Translations under genes and position numbers: made by a program | In this document: positions 15,802 through 24,914 of the stretch, in pieces | Layout: every line of letters begins with the position of its first letter | Position numbering within the stretch: the first letter of the stretch is position 1 | Source: Sphingobium scionense | GTDB taxonomy: Bacteria; Pseudomonadota; Alphaproteobacteria; Sphingomonadales; Sphingomonadaceae | Reading direction: 5' to 3' | Assembly: GCF_014197035.1 (NCBI RefSeq) | Contig: NZ_JACIEU010000028.1 | Location: 1-58,852, forward strand | Length of the DNA stretch: 58,852 nucleotides | Notes under the pieces: model-generated | Told to the model about the DNA's origin: nothing | Databases searched by the model: none | Seen by the model: only the letters and a program-made list of their open reading frames with translations

Positions 15802-15900
15802 GCACCGTCCCCTTGCATGATTCGCGGTCCGATCATGGTCATTGCTACAGTGTCTCCGCGAATAGAGACGGGCCAATGACCCCGAAAAAGCGGAAAAATC

Positions 15901-15953
15901 GGTACTGAGATGCCGAAATCGGTATTGAGGTGCCGAATCGGCATCTCAGTACC
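15901..15953. repeat. Three iteron-like 16-bp repeats in the divergent control region
   Basis: GGTACTGAGATGCCGA at 15901-15916 is repeated directly at 15921-15936 with two changes (GGTATTGAGGTGCCGA, period 20 bp). It appears inverted and perfect at 15938-15953 (TCGGCATCTCAGTACC). The outer copies could pair as a 16-bp stem around the middle one. The array is the main feature of the gene-free stretch 15802-16104 between the hypothetical gene and the tra operon. It could be an operator, an oriT-type structure or replication iterons. No relaxase is nearby to decide. Confidence 0.75.
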
Positions 15954-16104
15954 CCGCCCATTGTGTGGCTTGGTCTGACGTTTCATCCTTCATCCATCCG
16001 AACAACACGGTGACGGCGAGCACAGCCCTTAAACGATGCTCCCAGCCCGAACCGCATGACGAAACCCGACGCGCAAAGAACTGCGCGCCGGATGAAGGAG
16101 GCTT

Positions 16105-17025
16105 ATGTCAGTTTCGCACAGACATTTCCCATTGGCGATCCCTCCAGTTGCGGCTGAGCGCCTGTTTTCTTGGCCATCCTACCAGGATTGCCGCAGGTCG
16201 ATTGGCCGGGATGCGCCGGCGTCGGTCAAATGGGTGAGCGGTATCTGCGGAGCGGCATTGCTCGCCCTCCTGCAGCCTGGCGCCGCCTTCGCGAAAGAGG
16301 ATCAGGGCCGCACATCGGATACTGCGCTTGCCAAGGCTGCGGACGAAGCGGAACGGCAACTCCAGCAGACCTTCACCAACCTCCGCTTCGAGGATTTTGG
16401 TCCCTCGCCTGTTGAGGGCCCGATCTATCAGGCCAGCGCCGGCGGCCGGATCGTCTACTACGCGCCGCAAAGCGAGCATATCCTGTTCGCCACGGTCTAT
16501 GATCGCAATGGCGTCAATCTGACCGCGCTGGCGCAGGAACAAGGCGCGACGCGCCGCCTGAAGGCGATCGATCCCGCCAAGGCGCTGGCGATCGGTCCTG
16601 CCGGCGCGCCTACGGTCATTGAGTTCACCGATCCCGACTGTCCCTACTGCCAGGCGCTCGATCGCTTCTGGGCCGCGAAGGCAGCGGAGGGCAAGCCGGT
16701 GCGGCGGCTCATCTTCTTCGTGAGCGGCATCCATCCGACTGCGGCTGCAAAAGCGGAACATATATTGTGCTCGCCCGATCGGGAGGCCGCGTTCAAGGCG
16801 GCCTATTCCGGCCAGAGTCCGGCCGGGCTGGCGCAATGCGCGCAAGGGCGCGCCAAGGTTGCCGATGATGCCGAGCTGGTCGCCAGGATCGGCATTTCGG
16901 GAACGCCGACACTGATCGCCGACGGCAAGCTCATTTCCGGGTTCCAGCAGGCCGAGCTCGAGGCTTTCCTCGACAGCCACGCGAGGCCCGCGGCGGCAAA
17001 GGCGGCGAGCGATGCGTCCCGCTGA
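16105..17025 (+). CDS. DsbC-like periplasmic disulfide isomerase of the conjugation system
   Basis: 306 aa. A hydrophobic segment about 43-63 (GICGAALLALLQPGAAFA) acts as signal peptide after a long N-terminus. The thioredoxin fold carries C179-P-Y-C182 in FTDPDCPYCQ and a cis-Pro loop ISGTPTLI. The region before it resembles the DsbC dimerisation domain. In F-type systems such proteins isomerise disulfides in cysteine-rich components such as TraU and TraN, both encoded here. It is the first gene of the rightward tra operon, with AAGGAGG upstream of the ATG. The true start may be an internal one closer to the signal sequence. Confidence 0.8.
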   Translation: MSVSHRHFPLAIPPVAAERLFSWPSYQDCRRSIGRDAPASVKWVSGICGAALLALLQPGAAFAKEDQGRTSDTALAKAADEAERQLQQTFTNLRFEDFGPSPVEGPIYQASAGGRIVYYAPQSEHILFATVYDRNGVNLTALAQEQGATRRLKAIDPAKALAIGPAGAPTVIEFTDPDCPYCQALDRFWAAKAAEGKPVRRLIFFVSGIHPTAAAKAEHILCSPDREAAFKAAYSGQSPAGLAQCAQGRAKVADDAELVARIGISGTPTLIADGKLISGFQQAELEAFLDSHARPAAAKAASDASR

Positions 17026-17219
17026 GTTCAGCCACGCCGTCGCGGCAAGCGACGATCTGATTTCGGAGGGCATCCAGCCTGGGCCGACGCGGCCCGGCGG
17101 ATGAACCGGATGCCGGCGGCGACGGGCTCTTGGAGCCGTCCACCGACGCCCCGGCCGACACCGATCCTCTTTCGATGCCGGCAGGCTTTTGTTGGACGGC
17201 TTCTCTTTGGAGCAATGCC

Positions 17220-17534
17220 ATGATGCGTAAACTCGGTAACAAGGCCCTGGCGGTGGCCAATTTCGGTCTCCCTTTGGGCGCGATGACCCTGGTGGGCGCT
17301 CCCGCCCACGCCTTCTCGGCGCCGGCCGCCGGCGACCTCGGCTACGATATCTACGATATCGTCGTGAACCAGGGGGTGAAGGGCCCGCTCGGCTTCGTGG
17401 GCGGGGTCGCCGCCTTCCTGTTCGGCGTTTCGCGCCTCTTCTCGAACATCATGATTGGCATCCCGACCATCGTCGCAGCCGTCTGCCTGATCAAGGCGGA
17501 CTCCATTCTCCAGACCTTCGGGATGGTCGTCTGA
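17220..17534 (+). CDS. Candidate conjugative pilin (TraA-like)
   Basis: 104 aa from ATG at 17220 (GGAG seven bases upstream). A long signal peptide ends PAHA at about residue 31. The mature part of about 73 residues has two hydrophobic segments (GPLGFVGGVAAFLFGVS and IMIGIPTIVAAVCLI) separated by a short polar loop. This matches the size and topology of F-type pilins, and its position directly before TraL supports the call. Sequence similarity to F TraA is not evident by eye. Alternatively it is another small membrane assembly protein. Confidence 0.65.
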   Translation: MMRKLGNKALAVANFGLPLGAMTLVGAPAHAFSAPAAGDLGYDIYDIVVNQGVKGPLGFVGGVAAFLFGVSRLFSNIMIGIPTIVAAVCLIKADSILQTFGMVV

Positions 17535-17663
17535 GACGCCGCCTGCGGCCGCGCGCTGGCTGAGCAGCCAGACGCATTCGCACCGGCACGTGCTGGGGGC
17601 CGATGGTCGGCCTCCGGAAACCGGCACCTTCACAGGTGTCATGAAGCAGGAGGAGAAGGGCAA

Positions 17664-17930
17664 GTGGACGAACGCCTTCCACAATATCTGCATCGGCCGG
17701 TCCAGATCCTGTGGTTCGGATCGGACGAGTTCCTGCTCGCGACCTCGAGCGTGTTCGTGGCCGCGATCGTGGGCGGACTTGTCGGCTGGGCGCTCATCGC
17801 TGCCCTTCTCCTCTTCATCCCGTGGAAGCGGACCAAGCCCAGGGGCTATCTCGCGCACCTCGCGTGGCGCTGGGGCCTGGTCTCCTTCCCCCATTATCCG
17901 GGTCCTACCCAGACCCGCTTCTTCGAATGA
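17664..17930 (+). CDS. traL: Type IV secretion protein TraL
   Basis: 88 aa. TraL is a small inner-membrane protein needed for F-pilus assembly (VirB3 equivalent). The N-terminal LPQYLHRPVQILWFGSDE followed by one or two membrane segments (VFVAAIVGGLVGWALIAALLLFI) is the family pattern. It follows the pilin candidate and its stop is immediately before TraE, the conserved A-L-E order. Confidence 0.85.
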   Translation: MDERLPQYLHRPVQILWFGSDEFLLATSSVFVAAIVGGLVGWALIAALLLFIPWKRTKPRGYLAHLAWRWGLVSFPHYPGPTQTRFFE

Positions 17931-17941
17931 GGGCCATGGGC

Positions 17942-18571
17942 ATGTTCGGTCGCAAAGGGAGCCAGGAGGATGTGCTGCTCGGCAAACCCGCCAGCTTCGG
18001 CATCCATCGCTACCTGCAGGGCTCGGCGAACCTGTTCGAGGAGAACCGGCTGCTCAAGGTCGCCATCGCCGGCATGTTCGGCGTCACCGCGGTGCTGGGC
18101 GTGGTGATCTACACCACCAACCAGAATGCCCGGACCATCATCGTGCCCTTCGGGGCCACCGGCGATCTGCATGTCTCGGGCAACAAGCCGTCCGAAGCCT
18201 ATATCGTCGCGATGACGCGCAACATTGTCGCGCTGTCGGGCACCTGGTCGGCCTATTCGGCGGACCGTCAGTTCCAGGAGCTGCTCGGGCTCGCGCACCC
18301 GTCCGCCTATGGGGCGATGCGCGACAGCCTTAATGCCCTGCTCGACGAACTGGCGAACAACCCGACCTTGTCGATCGCCACCTATATCCGGGGCGATCAG
18401 CCGGTGCGGTGGACCGCGCATGAGATCGTGGTGCCGGTCGAGAAGGTGCGCGTCATCGGCGGCGTGATCCGCAAATTCCGGGGCATATTGCGCATCGGCT
18501 ACGCCATCGAAAATGGCCGGTTCTGGCTGACGCGCCTTTCCGAGGAGCAGTTCGATGCCGAAACCCGCTGA
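17942..18571 (+). CDS. traE: Type IV secretion protein TraE
   Basis: 209 aa from ATG at 17942, chosen because GAGGG (17929-17933) is eight bases upstream; ATGs at 17927 and 17936 are in frame. There is one N-terminal membrane anchor (LLKVAIAGMFGVTAVLGVVIYTT), then a periplasmic domain with IVPFGATGDLHVSG and a C-terminal GGVIRKFRGILRIGYAIENGRFWL pattern typical of TraE (VirB5/VirB8-like). It is required for pilus assembly at the inner membrane. The gene overlaps the next one, TraK, by 17 bases. Confidence 0.88.
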   Translation: MFGRKGSQEDVLLGKPASFGIHRYLQGSANLFEENRLLKVAIAGMFGVTAVLGVVIYTTNQNARTIIVPFGATGDLHVSGNKPSEAYIVAMTRNIVALSGTWSAYSADRQFQELLGLAHPSAYGAMRDSLNALLDELANNPTLSIATYIRGDQPVRWTAHEIVVPVEKVRVIGGVIRKFRGILRIGYAIENGRFWLTRLSEEQFDAETR

Positions 18572-19391
18572 AGTGATTTCGAAGGAGGCGGCAGCGCCTG
18601 CCGGCTCGGAAATCACGGAAACAAGAAAATGCTGCGCCGCGCCGATGCGCCGGGCCCTGGCGCTTTGCCTGCTGCTTGGGGGCCCGCCGGTGTCGGCGCA
18701 GACGATCCACGCACTGCCCGATCAGACCAGCCATATCCGCCTGTCCAACCGCGACATCAACCATGTCGTGTGCGAGGGCGGCGAGATCGAGCATATCAAA
18801 TTCTCGGCCGAAAAGGGCCTCGCCGTCGAGAAGGGCGGCGCGGATGCCTGGATCAAGTTCCTGGCCCGGGAAGTCGACGATGCCGGCCAGGTGACGCGCA
18901 CCTATGTGACGCAGCCCTCCGAATTCTTCGTGCATTGCAACGGTGCCACCTACCCGCTCTATGCCGAGCCGGCGGAGATACCAGCGCAGACAGTGGTGCT
19001 GATGCCGGGCGCCCGCCAGCGCGCGCAAGCGAACAATGAGCTGATGGCGGCACTCGCCGATGAGGACCGCGCCGTCTCGATCACCCTGTCGCTGCTCGAC
19101 GATCGCATCCCTGCCTCGTTCAGCGAGGTCGCGCCGTCTGGCGGCACGGTCGGCGCTCCAGCGGCCCCGGGCCTGTCGATCACCGAACGGCGGCGTATCG
19201 CGGTCGAGGGCGCCGGGCTTTCGGCGTCCGAATATCATCTGCGCGCGACCGCCCCAGTGACGCTCGACGAACGGGCGCTGGTCGACCCGGTGCTTGGGGA
19301 GCGGATTTTCTCGCTCACCCTGGACCGGGTCCGTCTCGAGGCGGGTGAAACGGCCCGACTTGTCGTCGTTCGCCGGGGAGCCGGGCAATGA
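18555..19391 (+). CDS. traK: Type IV secretion protein TraK (secretin-like)
   Basis: 278 aa. GAGGAG lies six bases before the ATG, although it leaves about 30 residues before the hydrophobic signal (RRALALCLLLGGPPVSA). TraK forms the outer-membrane part of the F-type channel with TraB and TraV (VirB9-like). The HALPDQTSHIRLSNRDINHVVCEGG segment is the conserved N-terminal beta domain. An alternative ATG at 18645 would give a standard signal peptide. It overlaps TraB by four bases. Confidence 0.85.
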   Translation: MPKPAEVISKEAAAPAGSEITETRKCCAAPMRRALALCLLLGGPPVSAQTIHALPDQTSHIRLSNRDINHVVCEGGEIEHIKFSAEKGLAVEKGGADAWIKFLAREVDDAGQVTRTYVTQPSEFFVHCNGATYPLYAEPAEIPAQTVVLMPGARQRAQANNELMAALADEDRAVSITLSLLDDRIPASFSEVAPSGGTVGAPAAPGLSITERRRIAVEGAGLSASEYHLRATAPVTLDERALVDPVLGERIFSLTLDRVRLEAGETARLVVVRRGAGQ

Positions 19392-20698
19392 GCGGCGAAA
19401 TGGACAAGGATCCGGCACAGGCGCCGGAAGAGCTGTCGCCCTATCAGGCGCATCTTGCCGGCGAAGACGCGCGGGAAAGGGATGAGGCGATGCGCCGTCC
19501 CTCGCCGGCGCTCCTCGACTGGAAGGCGCAATGGAGCAAGCTTTCCGCCCGCCAGAAGCTGCGCGCGCGCCAGCTTGCCGTCGGCGTCGCGGTCGGCGCC
19601 ATCGGGATCGGCCTTTATACGGTCTCCGGCAGCAAGGAGGAGGCGAAGCCCGCCAACCCCGCGTCCTCGCTCAACATGGGTGCGGGCCTGCGCGGCGACA
19701 GCCTCGAGGTGAAGCTGCGCGGTGACCTCAGGAAAGTCCTTGACGGGCAGCAACTGCTCGGTGACCGGATCAGCGCGATCGAGGAGGGCAAGGTCGTCCC
19801 TGGATCACGCTCGCCGGGGCGCGGGGCGGCCGGGGGCGTCGATGGCGATCTCCCGCCTGCCCTGCCGGACAGCGTGCCCGCCCTTCCCTATCCCCCGGAA
19901 ACCGGCGACGTCAGCGCGGACGCGGACAAGCTGCCGGCGCCGCCTGCCCCGCCCGCACCGCCGGTCGAGAAGACGGTGGGCGCGATCGGGACGGCGACCG
20001 GCCAGGTCGTGGCCCAGGGCGCCGATGGTTCAGCCTCGTCCAAAAAAAAGAATCGGACGATCTATTTGCCGCCTGGTTTCATGAAAGCGCGGCTGCTGAC
20101 CGGAATCGACGCGCTGGCGAGCCGGGACGCGACCAGTAATCCCGAACCCATCATCGCCCGTGTACAGGCGCCTGCGGTGCTGCCCAATGAGGTGAAGGCG
20201 AACCTTGCCGGATGCTTCGTGATCGGCAACGCCACGGGGAGCCTCGCCAAGGAACGGGTCGAGGTCCAGCTCGTCTCGCTGTCTTGCGTCGACTTCGACG
20301 AACATTCCATCGTCGATCAGCCGGTCAAGGGCTTCTTCGTCGATACCGACGGCAAGAAAGGCCTGTCGGGCAAGGTTGTGACGCGGGCCGGGGCCACGCT
20401 GGCGCGTGCCTTCATCGCCGGCACCATCAGCGGCATATCCCAGTCGGTCGAAGGCACGTTCGGCAACATGTCGACCTCGGCGCTGGGAACAGTCCGCACG
20501 CTCGACGCGGGCGACGCGGCGAAATCGGGCATTGCGGGCGGCCTCTCCAAATCCTCCGACAAGCTCACCGATTTCTATCTCGATCTCGCGCGGCAGGCCG
20601 GTCCCATCGTCGAGGTGGGCGCGGCAAAGGATGTCGTCGTGGTGATCCAGGAGGGCGCGACCCTCGAGATCAAGCCCGGCGCGGGAGTGAAATTCTGA
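19388..20698 (+). CDS. traB: Type IV secretion protein TraB (VirB10-like)
   Basis: 436 aa. A cytoplasmic N-terminus and a membrane segment about 63-80 (LAVGVAVGAIGIGLYTV) are followed by a Pro-rich periplasmic spacer (PAPPAPPAPP). The C-terminal beta-barrel domain runs from about residue 220, with YLPPGFMKARLLTGIDA, GCFVIGNATG and an ARAFIAGTISGIS segment. TraB spans the envelope and links the inner-membrane ATPase to the TraK/TraV core. The start overlaps the TraK stop (ATGA). Confidence 0.9.
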   Translation: MSGEMDKDPAQAPEELSPYQAHLAGEDARERDEAMRRPSPALLDWKAQWSKLSARQKLRARQLAVGVAVGAIGIGLYTVSGSKEEAKPANPASSLNMGAGLRGDSLEVKLRGDLRKVLDGQQLLGDRISAIEEGKVVPGSRSPGRGAAGGVDGDLPPALPDSVPALPYPPETGDVSADADKLPAPPAPPAPPVEKTVGAIGTATGQVVAQGADGSASSKKKNRTIYLPPGFMKARLLTGIDALASRDATSNPEPIIARVQAPAVLPNEVKANLAGCFVIGNATGSLAKERVEVQLVSLSCVDFDEHSIVDQPVKGFFVDTDGKKGLSGKVVTRAGATLARAFIAGTISGISQSVEGTFGNMSTSALGTVRTLDAGDAAKSGIAGGLSKSSDKLTDFYLDLARQAGPIVEVGAAKDVVVVIQEGATLEIKPGAGVKF

Positions 20699-20724
20699 TG
20701 CGCGCCCCTTCTGGAGTTAAAGCG

Positions 20725-21351
20725 ATGAAGAGATTGCATCCCTGCCTGGCTGTCATGCCGTTTCTTGGTCTGTCGCTTCTCGCGCTGCCCGGCTGCGCCA
20801 CCGTCGGATCGATGATGTCGCCCTATAGCGAGAAATTCTCCTGCAAGAATAGCGACCATGGCCAGTGCATCCATCCCGATCAGGCCTATGCCGACGCGGT
20901 TGCCGGGCGGGCGTCGAAATCCGATCCGTCGGTCACCAAAGACCGCAAGCTGCTCAGCCCCGACCGGAAGGGGCGAGCGCTCGTGCCGGGCAAGGGCAGC
21001 GCGAAAGCTGCGGAAGGACCGGCCGTTGTTTCACCCCAAGCTGGCCAGGCCAATGTCGGCGCGGTGATCGAGGGGGCCGGTTCGCCGATGCTGCGCCCGT
21101 CGCGCACGATCCGCACCCTGATCCTGCCTTATGCCGACAAGCAGCGGCCCGACCGGCTTTACATGGCGCGCTACGTCTACTCGATCCTCAATCGCCCGGC
21201 CTGGGTCGTTGGCGACTATCTGGTCGAGCCGGGTGGACGCAGCCCTTCCCCGCCGGTTCTGCGCACAATGCGCGCGCCCGAGCCCGGCGCCGCGGACGCG
21301 CCGACCGAAGAGGTCGCGCCGATGGCGATCGAGCCGGAGAAGCGGCCATGA
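20725..21351 (+). CDS. traV: Type IV secretion lipoprotein TraV
   Basis: 208 aa from the ATG at 20725, which has GGAG eight bases upstream and gives a normal lipoprotein signal. An ATG at 20698 overlapping the TraB stop would add nine residues. The lipobox is LPGC, then CATVGSMMSPYSEKFSC. The C-terminal half has the TraV-like SRTIRTLILPYADKQRPDRLYMARYVY segment. It is an outer-membrane component of the core complex (VirB7 role). It overlaps TraC by four bases. Confidence 0.85.
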   Translation: MKRLHPCLAVMPFLGLSLLALPGCATVGSMMSPYSEKFSCKNSDHGQCIHPDQAYADAVAGRASKSDPSVTKDRKLLSPDRKGRALVPGKGSAKAAEGPAVVSPQAGQANVGAVIEGAGSPMLRPSRTIRTLILPYADKQRPDRLYMARYVYSILNRPAWVVGDYLVEPGGRSPSPPVLRTMRAPEPGAADAPTEEVAPMAIEPEKRP

Positions 21352-23870
21352 GCGCGAACGCCGCCCACAGGACCCTCAGCCATCAGCGGCTCCGCGCCGC
21401 CGTTACCCGCGACGCCTATTCGGACTTCCTGCCGATGGTCGCCTGGGTCGAGGAAGAAGAAGCCTTCCTGTGCATCGACGATGGCTGGGGTCAGGCCTGG
21501 GAACTCGTGCCCGCCGCCTATATGTTCGCCCATGTCCAGCAGGCATTGCTTGGCCTTCTCAACATCCATTTCCCTGAAGGCACGGTCCTCCAGCTCATCA
21601 CCTTCGCCGATCCGCTGATCGATCCGGCGCTCGACGCCTATCTCGACCTCAAGGTGCGACCGGACCCGCTGGTCCAGGCCTCGGCCCGGCGCACGGCCGA
21701 TTATCTGCGTCGCGGAACCAAGGGACTCGATGCGCTGCATTCGATCCCGGTGCGCGATTTCCGGCTGTTCCTCGTCATCAAGACGCGGGTGAAGCTCGGC
21801 GCCGATCTTCGCCGCCAGGTCGAGGAGCAGCTGGCGAAGATGGGCATCCGGCGGTTGCCGCCGGACGAACTGGTCAGCTTCTATCGCCGGATCTTCAACG
21901 GAGTCTTTGCCCCCGCGCCCGGTGTGTTCCTCAGTGAAAGCGTCGGCGGCATGCCCGCGCCCTCGGTTGCGCGCCAGATCATCGAGGCAGGACCGGACCT
22001 CTTTTTCGAAGGGCCCGAAGTCTTTCTGGGCAACCAGGTCGCGCGATGCCTCACGCCCAAGGCCCCGGCGCGGCGGATCACTGCCGAGCGCGCCAACCGG
22101 CTCATGGGTGGCATGCGCGGGAGCGCCGAGGACAGCGACCAGATCGGCGGACCGTTCCTCTACTGTCTTTCGGTCCTCTTCGATCATTCGCAGTTCGAGA
22201 TCCACAAGCGCGCACAAATCCTTTCGGCGCAGAAGGCGGCCGGCAGCTTCGCGGTCGAGGTCGGCAAGCAGATCGAGGAGATCGGCTGGATATTGGACGA
22301 AGCGTCGAACAGCCGGTTCGTCTCGGTGATCCCGACCATGTGGGTGTTCGGCCGCGACAGCGCGCAGGCGCGGGAGATGGCGGCGCGGGCCAAGCGGCTG
22401 TGGGAATCCGAACCCCTGCCCTTCATGGTGCAGGAGGAGAGCTATCTGCTGCCGGTGCTGCTCGCTGCCAGCCTGCCCTTCGGGCTTTACCCGGAAAAGC
22501 GCACATTGAAGCTGCTGGAGCGCGACTTCCGCATGCCGGTCAAGGCGGCGACCTTGATGGCGCCGGTGCAGACCGATTTCCGCGGTGGCGGCCGCCCTGC
22601 CCTGCTCTATGTCGGGCGCAAAGGTCAGCTTATCACGCTCGATCTCTTCGATCCGCGCATCAACAATTATAATTTCATCGTCTCGGCGGAGTCGGGCGCG
22701 GGCAAGAGCTTCCTGCTCAATAATCTCTGCCAGCAATATTATGCGCAAGGCGCGCTCATCCGCATCATCGATATCGGTGGCAGCTACAGGAAGCTCTGCA
22801 CGCTTTGTTCCGGGCGCTATATCGACATCGGCGAGGAGCGCCTCGTCCTCAACCCGTTCGACATGGGACTGGCGCTCGATGGCGAAGACAAGCAGTCGGC
22901 CATTGCCATGGCGGTCGCGATCGTCGCCGAGATGGCCAATGCCTCGACGCGCAAGCCCGTCACCACGTCGGAATGGAACCTTCTCAAGTCAGCCGTGCAA
23001 TGGACGGTCGACAGCGGACGGGGCGTAGACGGCATCGACGCGGTGCGCGACTGGCTCGGCCGCTATCCCGACAATGCCGTCTCCGATCTCGACCGGGTCG
23101 ATCATCTCGTGCCGGTCGCGCGCGAGCTCGCGTTCAATCTGCGCGATTTCGGGTCGCAGGGCGCTTATGGCCATTTCTTCAACGGCCCCTCCACCTTCGA
23201 TATCTCCCGCGACGAGTTCGTGGTGCTGGAACTCGAACGGCTGAAGGCTCTTCCGGACCTGTTCAATGTGATCGTGATGGTGGTGGTGAACGCCGTCACC
23301 CAGGAGCTCTATCTCTCGGCGCGCGACAAGCCGCGCTTTGTCCTGTGCGACGAGGCCGCGCAGTTCATGACGCGCAGCGACGGGCAGGATCTCTCGCGCC
23401 TCGCCGAGGCGTTCGGTCAGGGCTATCGGCGCGCGCGCAAATATCAGGGCAGTTTCGGCATCGTACTCCAGAGCATGAACGATCTCATGCTCTTCGGCGG
23501 CACGGGCCAGGTGATCCTGGAAAATGCCGCGACCAAATTCCTGCTGCAGGGCTCCACCTATGACAAGGCGGTCGATAACAAGATCCTCGACTATTCGGGG
23601 TTCGTGCTCGACCTGTTGAAGTCGGTCCGCAACGCCAAGCCCCATTATAGCGAGGTCTTCATCGACAGCCCGCTCGGGCTCGGCATCGCGCGGCTGGTGG
23701 TCGACCCCTTCAGCTACTGGATCAACACCTCTGCGCCCAATGAGGTCGCCGCCTTCGAGGCGCTGGTGCGGGCCGGCCGCAATCCGCTGGAGGCGGTGTG
23801 CGAACTGGCCGGCGTCGATCCGGTCGAAGTGCTGGGCGGCGCCGGCCCTCAAGGCTGGAGGGTCGCATGA
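21348..23870 (+). CDS. traC: Type IV secretion ATPase TraC (VirB4-like)
   Basis: 840 aa. Walker A is SGAGKS with K453, in IVSAESGAGKSFLLNN. Walker B-like FVLCDEAAQFM and a QSMNDL motif follow. The N-terminal half (from LSHQRLRAAVTRDAYSDFLPMVAW) is the VirB4/TraC domain. The enzyme is the cytoplasmic motor for pilus assembly at the inner membrane. It is full length for the family and overlaps its neighbours on both sides by ATGA. Confidence 0.93.
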   Translation: MSANAAHRTLSHQRLRAAVTRDAYSDFLPMVAWVEEEEAFLCIDDGWGQAWELVPAAYMFAHVQQALLGLLNIHFPEGTVLQLITFADPLIDPALDAYLDLKVRPDPLVQASARRTADYLRRGTKGLDALHSIPVRDFRLFLVIKTRVKLGADLRRQVEEQLAKMGIRRLPPDELVSFYRRIFNGVFAPAPGVFLSESVGGMPAPSVARQIIEAGPDLFFEGPEVFLGNQVARCLTPKAPARRITAERANRLMGGMRGSAEDSDQIGGPFLYCLSVLFDHSQFEIHKRAQILSAQKAAGSFAVEVGKQIEEIGWILDEASNSRFVSVIPTMWVFGRDSAQAREMAARAKRLWESEPLPFMVQEESYLLPVLLAASLPFGLYPEKRTLKLLERDFRMPVKAATLMAPVQTDFRGGGRPALLYVGRKGQLITLDLFDPRINNYNFIVSAESGAGKSFLLNNLCQQYYAQGALIRIIDIGGSYRKLCTLCSGRYIDIGEERLVLNPFDMGLALDGEDKQSAIAMAVAIVAEMANASTRKPVTTSEWNLLKSAVQWTVDSGRGVDGIDAVRDWLGRYPDNAVSDLDRVDHLVPVARELAFNLRDFGSQGAYGHFFNGPSTFDISRDEFVVLELERLKALPDLFNVIVMVVVNAVTQELYLSARDKPRFVLCDEAAQFMTRSDGQDLSRLAEAFGQGYRRARKYQGSFGIVLQSMNDLMLFGGTGQVILENAATKFLLQGSTYDKAVDNKILDYSGFVLDLLKSVRNAKPHYSEVFIDSPLGLGIARLVVDPFSYWINTSAPNEVAAFEALVRAGRNPLEAVCELAGVDPVEVLGGAGPQGWRVA

Positions 23871-24196
23871 CACACAAGGCCCTTCCCCATCCCGACCAGC
23901 TCGCGCTCGACTGGGAAAAGGATCCGGCGATCGAGGCGCTGATCGAGGCGCGTGTGGCGAAGCGCGCCGAAGCCGCCGCCTTCCAGTGGCGACTGCGGCT
24001 GGTGGCCATCGAAACCTGCATGATGGGCGGTCTCGTCATCGCGGCCGGGATCGCGCTCGACCAGCCTGTACTCAAGACGGTCCGCACGGGACTCATCGTG
24101 GCGGCCGCCTGCTTTGCGAGCGGGATGCTGCTGATCGGCCTGTCGGGCGCATGCGGGATGCTTCTCTCGCGCTTGCGGAAATGGAGGCACAAATGA
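23867..24196 (+). CDS. Small membrane protein of the tra operon
   Basis: 109 aa. The N-terminal 45 residues are charged and helical. Two membrane segments follow (IETCMMGGLVIAAGIAL and VRTGLIVAAACFASGMLLIGLSGACGMLL) and a basic C-terminus. I recognise no family. It overlaps both TraC and the next gene by ATGA, so it is translated with the secretion machinery. It occupies the place where TrbI or TraX-like small proteins may be found in F systems. Confidence 0.7.
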   Translation: MTHKALPHPDQLALDWEKDPAIEALIEARVAKRAEAAAFQWRLRLVAIETCMMGGLVIAAGIALDQPVLKTVRTGLIVAAACFASGMLLIGLSGACGMLLSRLRKWRHK

Positions 24197-24600
24197 CCGA
24201 CAGGATCGAACCGTTCACGCCCAGGATGATCGAGGACTTCGGCGTGATGTGCCGGTGCAAGCGCTATCCTGGAGAGAGCCAGAATGATTTTCTGGGTCGC
24301 GCGATCCTGACGCTTCATAACGCCAATGGCGAATGCGCGCGAGACCTTGAGAGCGCTTATGACCTGATCGCCAAAATGGCGCAGGACGCCAGACGCCCCT
24401 TTCTGGGTCCGCTCCTGCAAAGCTGCTGGGCCGTTGTCCCGCTCATTCCGTTCATGTTCCTGATCGGCTGGCCCGTTACTCTCTACGGGCTGTGGCTTGG
24501 CATCGTATGCCTCTGGCCTGTCATCGAAGAAGCCGGGTTCAGGCTCTATTGCCGCCTGCGTCCGGCCGATCCGGAAGAGGCGAAGGCCAGGCCCGCATGA
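24193..24600 (+). CDS. Small membrane protein of the tra operon
   Basis: 135 aa. A soluble N-terminal 75 residues (MCRCKRYPGESQNDFLGRAIL) are followed by two membrane segments (CWAVVPLIPFMFLIGWPVTLYG and LGIVCLWPVIEEAGF). No family is recognised. ATGA overlaps on both sides place it firmly in the operon. It is one of four consecutive small membrane proteins between TraC and TraW. Confidence 0.7.
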   Translation: MTDRIEPFTPRMIEDFGVMCRCKRYPGESQNDFLGRAILTLHNANGECARDLESAYDLIAKMAQDARRPFLGPLLQSCWAVVPLIPFMFLIGWPVTLYGLWLGIVCLWPVIEEAGFRLYCRLRPADPEEAKARPA

Positions 24601-24914
24601 CCGACATGTTCCCCTCTGCCTCGGCATTCGAGCCCGGAACCGGCCGATCGATGATCAGCATCGAGACCTATGCATGCTGGAAAGCGCGCGAGGAAGAGGA
24701 TGCGCGTTGGTCGCGGCGCATGTGCCTGGCGATCCAGCTGCTGCTGGCTTTGGGGATCATCGTCGTCAGGCTGGTCTGGTGGGATGAACCGGCTGCCTGG
24801 CCCAGGCTGCTGTTCGTTTTCTCCTGCCTGGGTCCGGTTCTGTACGGCTATTGGCTGGCCTGCGGTTGCCCGGTGCATCCGGGCCTTCCTTTTCGAGGAG
24901 GCGGGCGGCCATGA
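24597..24914 (+). CDS. Small membrane protein of the tra operon
   Basis: 105 aa. Two membrane segments (MCLAIQLLLALGIIVVRLVWW and LLFVFSCLGPVLYGYWLACG) follow a charged 40-residue N-terminus (WKAREEEDARWSRR). Not recognised. It is coupled to both neighbours by ATGA overlaps. Confidence 0.7.
   Translation: MTDMFPSASAFEPGTGRSMISIETYACWKAREEEDARWSRRMCLAIQLLLALGIIVVRLVWWDEPAAWPRLLFVFSCLGPVLYGYWLACGCPVHPGLPFRGGGRP

Noticed and set aside
20212..21351. Extended frame for TraV starting inside TraB
   Set aside because: The upstream part overlaps the TraB coding region in another frame; a lipoprotein signal starts at 20725 with a good ribosome site.
21216..22748. Long open frame (510 codons) on the minus strand under TraC and TraV
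   Set aside because: Antisense to TraC, which has Walker motifs; no recognisable domain or ribosome site.
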